Counted from the stretch's first letter, positions 46,792 to 57,033 are shown. The stretch: 64,000 nucleotides of DNA from CAKKQX01 sp963734595 (GCA_963734595.1 CAVTHV010000037.1:186001-250000); one strand, 5' to 3'. Made by a program: numbers and translations. Notes: generated from the sequence alone by a model not told the origin.

Positions 46792-47769
46792 ATGAGAGCA
46801 TTGCGCAGCATCCTTGCGGCATCACTCGTTCTGGTAGTGGGCAGCGCGGCAGGCGCCGCGCCGGCGCCGGACAAATGGCCGACGAAACCCATCCGCATGA
46901 TCGTGCCTTTCACGCCGGGCGCGGCGAGCGACGTCATGGGGCGCATCGTCGCCACGCGGCTCGGCGAGATCCTCGGACAGCAGATCGTCATCGACAACCG
47001 GCCCGGTGCCGGCGGGCTGATCGGCAGCCAGTTGACGCGCGACGCCGCGCCCGACGGCTACACCATCACCATCGTCGGACAACCGCACCTGTCGAACGTG
47101 TTGATGCGCGAGAAAAAGCCGTACGACCCGCTGAAAGACTTCACAGCCATCGGGGAAGTCGGCACGACGCCCAACATCATCGTGCTCGGAAAAGGCGTCG
47201 AGGCGAAGACGATCCAGGAACTGATCGCGCTCGCCAAGGCCAAGCCCGGCGCGCTCAATTACGGCTCGGCGGGAGTGGGCAGTTCCTCGCATCTTGCCGG
47301 CGCGATGTTCGCATCGAAGGCAAAGATCAACGTCACGCACGTGCCGTTCGGCCGGGGCGGAGACAGCCGCACCGCATTGATCTCCGGACAGATCCAGTAC
47401 TACATCTATCCGCTGTCCGCGATCGTGACGATGGTCAAGGCGGGCACGCTGAGAGCGCTGGCGGTCGGATCGGATAAACGGGCCGAATCCCTGCCCAACG
47501 TGCCGACGACCGCCGAAGCGGGTTTCCCGCAATTCAAGTCGGAATCGTGGTTCGGCCTCATCGCGCCGCGGGGACTGCCCAAACGGCTCGTCGACAAGAT
47601 CAATGCCGAGACGGTGCGCGTGCTGAACGAACCGGCCACGCGCCAGAAGTTCTCGTCCCAGGGTGCGGTGCCCAAACCCGGCACGCCCGAGGAGTTCGAA
47701 AAGATGCAGCGTGAAGAGTACGCCGAGCTTGGCGCTCTGATCAAGGAAAGCGGCATGAAGGTGGAATAG
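46792..47769 (+). CDS. Bug/TctC-family solute-binding protein (1)
   Basis: 325-residue periplasmic receptor with signal peptide (through VVGSAAGAAPAP). Bug signatures: WPTKPIRMIVPFTPGAASD, IVIDNRPGAGGLIGSQL, DGYTITIVGQP, and KPGALNYGSAGVGSSSHLAG. The family feeds tripartite tricarboxylate transporters (TctAB); no TctA or TctB gene is nearby, so this is one of the orphan Bug proteins typical of Burkholderiales. The ligand is a carboxylate such as an aromatic or dicarboxylic acid. Confidence 0.94.
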   Translation: MRALRSILAASLVLVVGSAAGAAPAPDKWPTKPIRMIVPFTPGAASDVMGRIVATRLGEILGQQIVIDNRPGAGGLIGSQLTRDAAPDGYTITIVGQPHLSNVLMREKKPYDPLKDFTAIGEVGTTPNIIVLGKGVEAKTIQELIALAKAKPGALNYGSAGVGSSSHLAGAMFASKAKINVTHVPFGRGGDSRTALISGQIQYYIYPLSAIVTMVKAGTLRALAVGSDKRAESLPNVPTTAEAGFPQFKSESWFGLIAPRGLPKRLVDKINAETVRVLNEPATRQKFSSQGAVPKPGTPEEFEKMQREEYAELGALIKESGMKVE

Positions 47770-47872
47770 CAGATGGCGATGGGCGGGCGGCGAGCGGTGT
47801 TCCTTCTGTTTTCTGCCATCAAACCGCCCGCTGCTCACCCTGCACTATTTGCGACCAATGGATTGAATCTAC

Positions 47873-48556
47873 ATGTCTGAAATCAAAGTGATGGCGTCGG
47901 CGGCCTTCAAGGAGGCCTACCTGGAACTCGTGCCGGAATTCGAGCGCGCCACCGGCCACAAGGTGGTGACGCTCTGGGTGCCGAGCGTCCAGATGATGAG
48001 CCGGCTCAAAGGCGGTGAGACGGTCGACCTCGTGATCATGTCGGCCGCCTCGCTCGACGAGCTGATCGGGGCCGGGATCGTCGCTGCGGGCGACCGCTAC
48101 GATATCGCGAGATCGGGCATCGGCATCGCCGTTCGCGCCGGCGCGCCGAAGCCCGACATCAGCTCGGGTGAGGCCGTCAAGCGCGCCGTGCTTGCGGCAA
48201 AGGCGATCGCGTATTCGACCGGGCCCAGCGGTGTCTATCTCGCCGGCCTGTTCCAGCGCATGGGCATTGCCGACACCATCAAGGACAAGGTGAAAATTTC
48301 ACAGGGCTTCCCCGCAGGCAGCTTCGTCGCCAGCGGGGAAGCGGAACTCGCGTTCCAGCAGATCAGCGAACTGCTCCCCGTCCCCGGCATCGAGCTTGTC
48401 GGCCCGCTGCCGGCGGACGTCCAGCAGATCACCGTTTTCTCGGCCGGTCTCCATGTCGGCGCCAAGGCGCCGGATGCGGCGAGGGCGCTGGTCAAGTTCC
48501 TCACCGCGCCAGCCGCGGCTCCGGTCACCCGCAAAAAAGGCATGGAGCCGGCGTAG
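47873..48556 (+). CDS. ModA-like binding-fold protein without signal peptide (1)
   Basis: 227 residues with the type-2 periplasmic binding fold of the molybdate/extracellular-solute group: MSEIKVMASAAFKEAYLELV, then ERATGHKVVTLWVPSVQMMS, VDLVIMSAASLDELIGAG and the C-terminal GIELVGPLPADVQQITVFSA. No signal peptide is present, so it is probably cytoplasmic. A close paralog is at 55.0 kb, also next to a catabolic gene set. Their ligand is unknown. Confidence 0.85.
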   Translation: MSEIKVMASAAFKEAYLELVPEFERATGHKVVTLWVPSVQMMSRLKGGETVDLVIMSAASLDELIGAGIVAAGDRYDIARSGIGIAVRAGAPKPDISSGEAVKRAVLAAKAIAYSTGPSGVYLAGLFQRMGIADTIKDKVKISQGFPAGSFVASGEAELAFQQISELLPVPGIELVGPLPADVQQITVFSAGLHVGAKAPDAARALVKFLTAPAAAPVTRKKGMEPA

Positions 48557-48616
48557 ACGGGGCAACGCGGACCGGAAATTTGCGCCCGGCCCTGACGGCT
48601 GTGCGAATCAGTATCG

Positions 48617-49594
48617 TCAGCCGATCCGCACCGGGGCGCCACTCGCCGCGGAAGCGACGATCGCCTCGAGCGTCGCGATGCCGTTGATGGCATGCTCGGC
48701 CGGCACCATGAACGGTTGTTTCGCGGCCACGGCATCGGCAAACGCTTCGAGCGTCGCCTTCTCCCGGTCCGTCGCCTGCAGAGGCACGCGCTCGGGTTTG
48801 CCCTCGAGGCTGCAGGCCACGAGGTCCGCGTCGCCCCGCATCTCCAGCCAGCCTTTGGTGCCGAACACGTGCACGCGCCACAGCTCGGCCGTCAAGAACA
48901 CCGTGGCCAAATAACCGGTGACGCCGCCCGCAAACTTCAGCAGCATCGAAGTGGTGTCATCCATGTCGATATCCGCGGGCAACTTGCGCTTGTCGCTGAA
49001 CGCATAGACCGAAGTCACGGGGCCGGCGATGTTGATCATGGAATCGAGGGTGTGAATGCCGCGCGCGGTCATGCCGCCAGCGGGAGCCTCGGCCCGGGTT
49101 GACCGCCAGTTGCCGGCCTGGAGCCGGTAGCCGGTGGGGCCTGAATGCTGGCCCTCGATATGCAGCACGTCGCCAATCTCGCCGGCCCGTATCCGGCGCA
49201 TCATCTCGACATAAGCCGGGACATACCGGCGGTTGAATCCAAGACCCAGCGTCACGCCGGCCGCGCGGCAGGCCGCCACCGCTGACTCGGCCGTGGCGCG
49301 CGTCAATGTCATCGGTTTCTCGGTGAACACATGCTTGCCGGCTTTGGCTGCGGCCACGATTTGCTCGTGATGCAGCGAGTGCGGCGTGGCGAGCACGACG
49401 GCGTCGATTTGCGGGTCTTTGAGGGCATCGGCATAGGAGACGACCGCAGCGATCCCGGCTTTTTTGGCAAGCTCGCCGTGCTTTTCGGGGTTGCGGGAAA
49501 TCCCCTTCACAAAACGGATCTTGTCGCTCGCCTGCACCGACTCGATCAGGCGGTTCCCCCAGCGCCCCATTCCGTAAATTGCTGCTCTCAGCAT
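48617..49594 (-). CDS. Gfo/Idh/MocA family oxidoreductase (1)
   Basis: 325-residue NAD(P)-dependent dehydrogenase: Rossmann start MLRAAIYGMGRWGNRLIESV, the family signature VFTEKPMTLTRA with catalytic Lys, and the C-terminal domain with GGMTARGIHTLDSMINIAGP. The start ATG follows GAGGAGGAA. It is homologous to the plus-strand gene at 51506. It probably acts on a sugar or polyol; the substrate is unknown. The 364-bp gap to the next gene (49595-49958) has no convincing coding content and must hold the divergent promoters. Confidence 0.93.
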   Translation of the reverse strand: MLRAAIYGMGRWGNRLIESVQASDKIRFVKGISRNPEKHGELAKKAGIAAVVSYADALKDPQIDAVVLATPHSLHHEQIVAAAKAGKHVFTEKPMTLTRATAESAVAACRAAGVTLGLGFNRRYVPAYVEMMRRIRAGEIGDVLHIEGQHSGPTGYRLQAGNWRSTRAEAPAGGMTARGIHTLDSMINIAGPVTSVYAFSDKRKLPADIDMDDTTSMLLKFAGGVTGYLATVFLTAELWRVHVFGTKGWLEMRGDADLVACSLEGKPERVPLQATDREKATLEAFADAVAAKQPFMVPAEHAINGIATLEAIVASAASGAPVRIG

Positions 49595-49958
49595 ACTGAA
49601 TTCCTCCTCAAGTGTTTCCAATGAATTGCGATCTTATTCTGACCACGGCGCCGTCTGTGGCATACGAAAATCAGCGCGGCAAACGGGTTTCGATTTTGCG
49701 CCGCCCCAATCCATTTCGCAACCTGGATGAACCGCTGCGTGACCACCGACGTTGGCGTTTCACCTAGTGGACTTCCATTCCGCAGCGCGTGCACGATGTC
49801 ATCGGCGCCCCGGCGCCGGGACCGGCCGCGAAAATTGACTTCCCTATGGCCACGGTGCATGCTCTTGCCTGACCCGGTCATCAAAAACCAGCGCGCTTTC
49901 TACCGGCGCTGAAAAAACAGATCCGGGCAAAAAAACCATTAAGTATAGGAGGAGTTCG

Positions 49959-50943
49959 ATGAAAAAACATAGCCTGCGAGTGATCGCATTGCTGGCGGGG
50001 GCGATGCTCTGCGTATCGACAGCGGTTCTGGCAGCGGACCAGGCCTGGCCCAACAAACCGATCCGCCTGATCGCGCCGTTCCCGCCCGGCGGCTCTTCCG
50101 ATATCCTGGCGCGCATCCTCGGCCAGAAGCTGACTGAGGCGTGGGGACAGCGCATCGTGGTGGACAATCGTCCGGGCGCCAGCGGCAGCATAGGCACGGG
50201 TATCGCAGCCGCTGCTTCGGCGGACGGCTATACCTGGGTGGTCGGCAGCGTCGCCCCGGTCGTGCTCAATCCGCTCTTCTACAAGACCCCCTATCAGTCT
50301 CTGCGCGACTTTGTGCCGGTATCGGTCATCGCCTCCGCGCCGCAATTGATCGTGGTCAAAACATCGTTTCCCGTCAAGTCGATGAAGGATCTGATCGCAC
50401 TTGCAAAATCGAAACCCGGTGCGCTCAACTTCGGCAGCAGCGGCTCCGGCACGCTCCCCCAGCTTGGCGGCTTGATGTTCAACACCGTAACCGGGGCAAA
50501 GATTACGGAGATTCCCTACAAGGGTCAGGCCCCCGCATTGCTGGATCTCCTGGCCGGGCAGGTGCAGGTGGTCTTCGCCGACATGCCGGTTGCCCTTCCC
50601 TACGTCAAATCAGGCGCGTTTCGCGCGATCGCGGTGGCAGGCTCGAAGCCGTTCCCGCTCACGCCGGGCATACCGACCGCGATCGAAGCCGGCCTGCCGG
50701 GTTTTGTACTGGATAACTGGTGGGGACTTTTGATCCCGAAGCGGGTGCCGCAGAAAATCGTCGACAAGCTCAACGCCGGAATCGTCAAGTCCCTGAAGCA
50801 GCCGGATGTGATCGAACGCTACACCGCGCTTGGGCATCGAGTCGGTGACGAGCACGCCGCAGGAATTCACCAACGTCATCAAGTCCGATCAGGCGAAGTA
50901 TGTGAAGGTCATCAAGGACGCCGGAATCAAAATGGAGCCCTGA
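49959..50943 (+). CDS. Bug/TctC-family solute-binding protein (2) (frameshifted)
   Basis: 327-residue periplasmic receptor, signal peptide through VSTAVLAADQ. Signatures: KPIRLIAPFPPGGSSDILAR, IVVDNRPGASGSIGTGIAAA, KSKPGALNFGSSGSGTLPQL. One extra G near 50832 shifts the frame (RYTAL / GIESVTSTPQEFTNVIK) about 36 residues from the end. It is followed by a cupin and a Gfo/Idh dehydrogenase on the same strand. No TctAB partner is nearby. Confidence 0.92.
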
Positions 50944-50986
50944 ACCGGCGGTTTGGGGAATGTGAAACAGCGCTATCAGGAGATTT

Positions 50987-51484
50987 GTGGAAATGGCGGC
51001 AAGGAAGAAGGCGGCAAAGAAGGGTTTCGACCACACGTTCAAGGCGATCTACGATCATGAGGTCGAGTGGGAAAGCGACGATGTCCGCGGGCTGCTCAAG
51101 CTGCCGCCCGGGGTCAAGGTCAAGGTTCTGAACTACGACCCGGTGATGAAACGCATCGACATGAAGCAAAGGTTCCCGGCGGGATACGTCGAGCCCAAAC
51201 ATACGCACAAGAGCTGGCATTCGATCCTCGTGACCAAGGGCCGCATGTGCGTGGCCGGCAAGGACCTGCGCCCCGGCGACTACGTGTTCGGCTGGGACAT
51301 TCCCCACGGCCCCTACGAGTATCCGGACGGCTGCGAGGTGTTCATCGTCTACATGGGCGATGCGACCCATGTCTGGGAGGAAAAGAATCTTCTCCAGCAC
51401 AAAAACATCTGGAAGCCGAAGACCAAGGTCGGCAAGAAGGGCGTCGTCAAGCACATCCAGAAGCGCAAGGCGGGGAAAATCTAG
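50987..51484 (+). CDS. Cupin domain protein
   Basis: 165-residue single-cupin protein starting with GTG after AGGAGA (an ATG two codons later is an alternative). Metal-site segments are AGYVEPKHTHKSWHSILVTK (HxH...) and PHGPYEYPDGCEVFIVYMGD. The ends are basic and Lys-rich (MEMAARKKAAKKGF, KVGKKGVVKHIQKRKAGKI). It lies between a Bug receptor and a Gfo/Idh gene, suggesting a dioxygenase or isomerase step in the same pathway, but the reaction is unknown. Confidence 0.9.
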   Translation: MEMAARKKAAKKGFDHTFKAIYDHEVEWESDDVRGLLKLPPGVKVKVLNYDPVMKRIDMKQRFPAGYVEPKHTHKSWHSILVTKGRMCVAGKDLRPGDYVFGWDIPHGPYEYPDGCEVFIVYMGDATHVWEEKNLLQHKNIWKPKTKVGKKGVVKHIQKRKAGKI

Positions 51485-51505
51485 AAGGGCACGGATACCG
51501 GCCTG

Positions 51506-52516
51506 ATGCTTCGCGCTGCAATCGTCGGGCTGGGTTCCTGGGGCAGGACCCTGGTCAGCTCCGTGCAAGGCAAGAGCGCGGATATCCGGTTCACCCGTGG
51601 TTGCAGCCGCACACTCGCAACAGCCGAAGCGTTTTGCCGCGAGCAGGGGATCCTCCTCTCCGGCAGTTATGAAGAGCTGCTTGCCGACCCTGCCATCGAT
51701 GCGGTCGTGCTGGCAACGCCGAACAGCCTGCACGAAGCGCAGGTGAAGCAGGCCGCCGCGGCCGGCAAACACGTTTTTGTCGAAAAGCCATTCACGCTGA
51801 CCAGCGCGGGCGCCCGCTCCGCCGTCGACGCGGTCAGCCGCGCGCGCGTCACGCTCGCGGTGGGACTCAACCGGCGGTTTCATCCTTCGATGCAGGAATT
51901 GCAGCGCCGCGTGAAGTCCGGAAAACTCGGCGTGATCGGCTCGGTGCTTGCCGAACTCACCGCGACCACCGGGTTTTACCGCCCGGACCACTCGTGGCGC
52001 GTGCGTCCGGAGGAGGAACCCGCGGGCGCCATGGCGTCGATCGGCGTCCATCTCATCGACGCCATGATCTGGATGATCGGCCGCGTGCAACAAGTGCATT
52101 GCATCGCCGAACACCGCGCCGGGCCGCACGGCAACGACACCACGAGCCTGCTGCTCAGGTTCGAATCCGGAGCAACGGGGCTCGCTTTCTGTTCAGTGGT
52201 CGCCGCGCGCAACTCCCGTGTGGCGGTGTACGGATCGGAGGGCTTTGCCGAAGTGTTGCAACCGACGATGGACACGTTCCGGTTCGTTCCCGTGGTCGCG
52301 GGACGGGCGGGCCACCTTGCCCGCATACCCGAACCCGAAGTGATCGAAACGCCGGATTTCAATTCCGTGGCCGAAGAGTTGACGCAGTTCGCGCGCTGCA
52401 TACGCGACGGCCAGCCCTATCCGGTCCCTGTCGCAGATGTGCTGCATGGGATCGACGTGCTGGAAGCCGCCGTACGCTCCGCCGAAACCCGGCAGCCAGT
52501 TACTGTAGCGCCTTGA
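51506..52516 (+). CDS. Gfo/Idh/MocA family oxidoreductase (2)
   Basis: 336-residue NAD(P)-dependent dehydrogenase, with MLRAAIVGLGSWGRTLVSSV at the start, VLATPNSLHEAQVKQAAAAG, the KHVFVEKPFTLTSAGARSAV signature containing the catalytic Lys, and ASIGVHLIDAMIWMIGRV. It is clearly homologous to the minus-strand gene at 48.6-49.6 kb. It follows the cupin gene by 21 bp. Substrate unknown. Confidence 0.93.
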   Translation: MLRAAIVGLGSWGRTLVSSVQGKSADIRFTRGCSRTLATAEAFCREQGILLSGSYEELLADPAIDAVVLATPNSLHEAQVKQAAAAGKHVFVEKPFTLTSAGARSAVDAVSRARVTLAVGLNRRFHPSMQELQRRVKSGKLGVIGSVLAELTATTGFYRPDHSWRVRPEEEPAGAMASIGVHLIDAMIWMIGRVQQVHCIAEHRAGPHGNDTTSLLLRFESGATGLAFCSVVAARNSRVAVYGSEGFAEVLQPTMDTFRFVPVVAGRAGHLARIPEPEVIETPDFNSVAEELTQFARCIRDGQPYPVPVADVLHGIDVLEAAVRSAETRQPVTVAP

Positions 52517-52562
52517 ATAATTAATATATAAGAGCGCGTTTCAAAAAGACCAGGACAGACGA

Positions 52563-52678
52563 AGCCACAGAGAGCACAGAGCTCACGGAGAGTATCAAAA
52601 AACTTATTTAAAACAACCGGATACGAAACATGTCTCGTTATCGGTTTGTCCTCTGCGTTCTCTGTGATCTCTGTGGCT
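52563..52678. repeat. Long imperfect inverted repeat (CCACAGAG family)
   Basis: Left arm AGCCACAGAGAGCACAGAGC (then TCACGGAGAG), right arm CTCTGCGTTCTCTGTGATCT (then CTGTGGCT), separated by about 57 bases including a copy-like TTAAAACAACCGGATACG. Similar AGAGAACACAGAG palindromes are widespread between genes in Betaproteobacteria. It fills most of the 52517-52754 gap. Confidence 0.65.
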
Positions 52679-52754
52679 AATTCATTTTGTTACGGACTTT
52701 AAATAAAAACCCGTCAACCACGTTCATGCGCCGCAATCACCCGGAGGAGAACCC

Positions 52755-53729
52755 ATGAGAACCGCAAGAAGATCGCTTTGCCTCGCCCTGCTCGCTTTGC
52801 TCGCGTGCCCGCTGCCGGCCTCGGCTCAGAAGTATCCCGAGAAGACCATCAGACTGGTCGTGGCGTTTCCCACCGGCGCCCCGTACATCCTGGCGCTGCT
52901 CATTTCGGAGAAGCTGCGCGAGTCGCTTGGACAGTCGGTCGTGCCCGATTTCAGGGCGGGGGCCGGCGGCAACATCGCGTCCGAGATTGTCGCCAAAGCG
53001 CCCGCCGACGGCTATACGCTGTTGCTGACGAGTCCGACGGTCGCCATCAGTCCCAGCCTCTTCAAGAACCTGGGCTATGACACGTTCCGGGATTTCGCGC
53101 CGATCACGCGGCTCGCGACGGTGCCCAACGTGATCGTCGTTCATCCCTCGGTGCCGGCGAAGAGTCTCGCCGAACTGGTGAAGCTGGCGAAAGCGCACCC
53201 CGGCAAGCTGAACTTCGGCTCCGGCGGCCTCGGTTCGGGCAGCCAGCTGGGGAGCGAACTGTTCAAGGCGCTGAACAAGATCAATATGGTGCACGTGCCC
53301 TACAAGGGCGCGTCGCTGGCATTGACGGCCATGTTGAGCGGTGAAGTGGACATGGTGACGTCGACCCTTCCCGCAACCATTCCTCACGTCAAATCCGGCA
53401 GGATTCGAGCCCTGGCCGTGCTGGCGCCGGAGCGCGCAGCGGCACTGCCGCAGGTGCCGACGTCCGCCGAAGCCGGCATGCCGAAGCTGGTCGTCATCAC
53501 CTGGTATGGCCTGTTCGCGCCGGCGGGCGTGAAGCCGGAGATCATCGCGCGCCTCAATACCGAAGTCGGCAAGCTCATGAACGCGCCCGAAGCGAAGAAC
53601 AAGCTTGCCCAGGTGGGGCTCGACGCAGCCACCGGCACGCCGGCCGAGTTCGCGACTTTCGTGCGGGAGGAAACGGACAAGTGGGCAGGCGTCATCAAAG
53701 ACGCCGGCATTCGCGTCCAGCAAAGGTGA
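52755..53729 (+). CDS. Bug/TctC-family solute-binding protein (3)
   Basis: 324 residues, signal peptide ending near CPLPASAQ. Signatures: KTIRLVVAFPTGAPYILALL (less typical here than in copies 1 and 2, with GAPYILA in place of GGxxD), DFRAGAGGNIASEIVAKAPA, DGYTLLLTSP and FGSGGLGSGSQLGSELF. The orphan receptor lies 20 bp before an acyl-CoA dehydrogenase gene, suggesting import of an acid whose CoA ester is then oxidised. Confidence 0.93.
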   Translation: MRTARRSLCLALLALLACPLPASAQKYPEKTIRLVVAFPTGAPYILALLISEKLRESLGQSVVPDFRAGAGGNIASEIVAKAPADGYTLLLTSPTVAISPSLFKNLGYDTFRDFAPITRLATVPNVIVVHPSVPAKSLAELVKLAKAHPGKLNFGSGGLGSGSQLGSELFKALNKINMVHVPYKGASLALTAMLSGEVDMVTSTLPATIPHVKSGRIRALAVLAPERAAALPQVPTSAEAGMPKLVVITWYGLFAPAGVKPEIIARLNTEVGKLMNAPEAKNKLAQVGLDAATGTPAEFATFVREETDKWAGVIKDAGIRVQQR

Positions 53730-53749
53730 ACCTGAACCAGGAATTGAAC

Positions 53750-54928
53750 ATGGATTTTTCGCTGAGCAAAGAACAACAAGAATGGCAGATGAAGGCGCGC
53801 GAGTTTGCGCGGGAAGAGATACGCCCCATCTCGCTGAAGCGCGATCAGATCGAAGGCGGGTTCGCGCCATGGGATTGGGACATCATCAAGAAGGGCTCCA
53901 AGCTCGGATTCCGCACGCTGGCCGTGCCCAGGGAATGGGGCGGTCCCGGCACGGATTTTGTCACGCAGGGCCTGGTGATGACGGAACTCGCGAAAGGCGA
54001 CAGCGCGATATCGAAGGCATTCAGCCAGAACTGGAAGTGGAGCCACCAGATCGCCGAGAACTGCACGGTCGACCAGAAAGAGCGCTTCCTCAAGCCGTTC
54101 CTCGCCGACGACACCTATGTGATGGGATCGGCGAGCACCGAGCCCAACGCCGGCTCCGACAACCGCTACCCGCCTGCGGACGATCCCAAGTCGGGCTGGA
54201 GGCTGCGGGCGGAACGCCGGGGGGATGAATGGATACTCAACGGCGAAAAGACCTTCATCGCCAACGGCAGCGTCGGCAAGCTGTTTTTCGTGAGCACGCG
54301 GACCGATCCCAACGTGCCGATCCGCGAGGGCACCACGCTGTTTCTGGTGCCGATCGACACGCCGGGATTTCGCATCGGCAAGATCTTCAACAAAAGCGGC
54401 TGGCGCTTCTACCAGAATGCGGAGCTCATTTTCGAGAATGCGCGCGTGCCGCACGCCAATGTCGTGGGTGAAATCAACGGCGGCGTAAAAGTCCGCAGCG
54501 GCGCTGCCGCGGAGTTCGGCGACTTCGAGCTCGCGGCCAATGCGCTCGGCATCTGCGATGCGGCGTGCGAATACGCGATGCAATTCTCCAAATCGAACCG
54601 GCGCGGCGGCAAGCCGCTCAATGATCATCAGCTCGTCCGCCTGAAGCTGCATGAAATGCTCATGCTCACCGAGGCGCTGCGCTCGTACGTGATGCGCACC
54701 GCGTGGGAGATGGACAACAAGACGCAAGGCGCAAACGCCGTGCTGGTGATGGCCTACTCGAGCGATGTGCTGCTGCGCGTCACGCGGCTGAACCTCGACA
54801 TACACGGCGCAGCGGGCGGCGTCATGGATGCCACTGCGGACAAACTCGGCCGCGACGCCTTCATCTGGACGCATCTCGCCGGCGACATCACGCAACGGCT
54901 GAAAGCGGTCCGGCGTCTTTCGAAGTAA
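53750..54928 (+). CDS. Acyl-CoA dehydrogenase
   Basis: 392-residue flavoprotein. The N-terminal helical domain (MDFSLSKEQQEWQMKAREFA), middle barrel (MGSASTEPNAGSDNRYPPAD, which binds FAD and acyl-CoA) and C-terminal helical domain (RLNLDIHGAAGGVMDATADK) are in order. The usual catalytic Glu region near residue 360 is shifted, as in isovaleryl/cyclohexanoyl-type relatives. A paralog's 3' part lies at the end of the window (63.78-64 kb). It follows the Bug receptor gene closely. Confidence 0.92.
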   Translation: MDFSLSKEQQEWQMKAREFAREEIRPISLKRDQIEGGFAPWDWDIIKKGSKLGFRTLAVPREWGGPGTDFVTQGLVMTELAKGDSAISKAFSQNWKWSHQIAENCTVDQKERFLKPFLADDTYVMGSASTEPNAGSDNRYPPADDPKSGWRLRAERRGDEWILNGEKTFIANGSVGKLFFVSTRTDPNVPIREGTTLFLVPIDTPGFRIGKIFNKSGWRFYQNAELIFENARVPHANVVGEINGGVKVRSGAAAEFGDFELAANALGICDAACEYAMQFSKSNRRGGKPLNDHQLVRLKLHEMLMLTEALRSYVMRTAWEMDNKTQGANAVLVMAYSSDVLLRVTRLNLDIHGAAGGVMDATADKLGRDAFIWTHLAGDITQRLKAVRRLSK

Positions 54929-54975
54929 CGGCCGATCTTGAAAAACAACATCCCCATGAAACCAGGCTCGGGCAC

Positions 54976-55687
54976 ATGACCATGGCCGCCGACGGCGAAC
55001 TCAGGGTGCTTGCCACCAATGCACTCCGGACCGTCATCCTCGAGCGCGTCCCGCAGTTTGATCTTGCGCGCGGGCATCCGTACTCGGTCGACTTCGACTC
55101 TACCAACCGTATCCTCGAGCCGCCTTCTCGACGGCGAAGCGGCGGACCTCGTGATTGCGACCGGCGCCGCAATCGACGAGCTCGTCACGCGGGGCACGGT
55201 CATTGCCGGCACCCGCGTCGATCTCGCCAGCGCCGGCATCGGCGTTTGCGTGCGCGCGGGTGCGCGCCGGCCCGACGTGGGCTCGGTAGCGGCCTTCAGG
55301 CTTGCACTGCTCGATGCAAAGTCGGTTGCTTATACTCTGACCGGCCAAAGCGGCGTGTATTTCGCAAGCGTGATCGAACGGCTGGGCATCGCCGCGGAAA
55401 TCAAGGCCAAGGCGGCGGTGAGCGCCGGGGGCCTGATCGGCGAAGTCGTCGCGCGCGGGGACGCCGAGCTCGGCGTGCAGCAGATCAGCGAAATTCTCGC
55501 CGTTCCCGGTGTCGAGCTTGTCGGGCCGCTGCCGCCGGAATTGCAGCTGATGACGCTGTTTTCCGCCGGCGTATGCACCGGCACCCGCCAGGCGGAAACG
55601 GCACGGGCATTGATCCGGTTTCTCGCCACGCCGGACACCGCGCGGCTGATGCGTACCAAAGGGTTGGAACCGGTAACGCGAGAATAA
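54976..55687 (+). CDS. ModA-like binding-fold protein without signal peptide (2) (frameshifted)
   Basis: About 236 residues, a paralog of the gene at 47.9 kb: ADGELRVLATNALRTVILER at the start, VIATGAAIDELVTRGTVIAG in the middle, and GVELVGPLPPELQLMTLFSA near the end. One extra base near 55117 shifts the frame (DSTNRI / SRLLDGEAADL). No signal peptide, so again probably cytoplasmic. It lies between an acyl-CoA dehydrogenase and an FMN-dependent oxidase gene. Confidence 0.8.
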
Positions 55688-55762
55688 TGCATTTCAGAAA
55701 TTGATCCGGCTCTCTTCATTCATCCAGGCTCTCCGGACCGCGACCACCATTCGAGATTACAC

Positions 55763-57033
55763 ATGACCACCACCAAAACAGAACCGGCTGAATCCCGCTC
55801 CGCCAACGCCCCGATAGCGACGCAACAGGCGGATCCGGCACCGCCGCGCATTCTGCGCAAGATGCTGGCGCTCGATGATTTCGAAGACGCGGCGCGCCGC
55901 CATATTCCGCGTCCGATCTTCGGCTATGCGTCGGGCGGGGCCGAAACCAATGCTTCGATGCGCGCGAACCGCGCCGTGTGGGACGAGCTCGCTTTCGTGC
56001 CCAAGGCGCTGGTGGACACTTCCGGGCGGGCACAGAAGACGACACTCTTCGGCCACATCTACGATGCGCCCTTCGGCATCGCGCCGATGGGCGGAACCGC
56101 GATGGCCGCCTATCAGGGCGACCTCGTGCTGGCCCGCGCCGCCGCTGCCGCCAACATTCCGATGGTCCTCAGCGGCGCGTCGCTGACCCCGCTCGAGCAG
56201 GTCAGGCAGGAAGGACCCACCGCGTGGTTCCAGGCCTATCTGCCGGGCGAAAACGACACCATCACGCGAGCTCGTCGAGCGCGTGGCGCGCGCCGGCTAC
56301 GACACGCTGGTTCTCACCGTCGACGTGCAGGTGGGGGCCAACCGCGAGAACAACGTGCGCAGCGGTTTCCATACGCCGCTGCGGCCGTCGCTGCGCCTGG
56401 CGTGGGACGGCCTCATCCGTCCGCGCTGGCTGTTCGGCATGTTTTTCCGCACGCTGCTGCTGCATGGCATGCCGCACTTCGAGAACATGGGCCCGCGGGT
56501 CCCGCTCCTTTCCCGCACCGGCGAGCGCGACAGAGGACGGCGCGATCAGCTTGCGTGGCCCCACGTCGAACTGATGCGGCGGCTGTGGAAGGGACGCCTG
56601 ATCCTGAAAGGGAATACTCGACAAGGAAGACGCGCGCATCGCCCGCGACAGCGGCGTCGACGGCATCATCGTGTCGAATCACGGCGGGCGCCAGCTCGAC
56701 GGCGCGGTCGCGCCGCTGCGCGTGCTGCCCGGGATCGTGGCCGAGGCCGGCGGAATGACCGTGATGATGGACAGCGGCATCCGCCGCGGCACCGATGTGT
56801 TGAAGGCGCTGGCGCTCGGCGCGCATTTCGTATTTGTCGGCCGCCCTTTCCTCTACGCGGCCGCCGTCGCCGGCGAGGCCGGCGTGCGCCACGCCGTCAA
56901 GCTGCTCCGCGATGAAATCGACCGCGACATGGCGCTGCTCGGCATCGCCACGCTCGCCGACATGAAACGGGAGCGCCTTGTAAACGCACGCAGCTTTGAT
57001 GGTCTGGAAAACCGGGAGATCGAAAGGCCGTAA
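55763..57033 (+). CDS. FMN-dependent alpha-hydroxy acid oxidase/dehydrogenase (two frameshifts)
   Basis: About 421 residues of the glycolate oxidase/lactate dehydrogenase (LldD) family. FMN-site segments: PRPIFGYASGGAETNASMRA, GIAPMGGTAMAAYQGDLVLA and the catalytic His in SNHGGRQLDGAVAPL, then VMMDSGIRRGTDVLKALALG. Extra bases near 56266 and 56610 break the frame (ENDTIT / ELVERVARAG and LILKG / ILDKEDARIARDSG). It oxidises a 2-hydroxy acid to the oxo acid; the exact substrate is unknown. The last gene of this run, convergent with an MFS gene. Confidence 0.87.

Noticed and set aside
49588..49884. 98-codon frame in the 49.6-49.96 kb gap
   Set aside because: Arg/His-rich product, no start context or homology, and it overlaps the expected divergent promoters.
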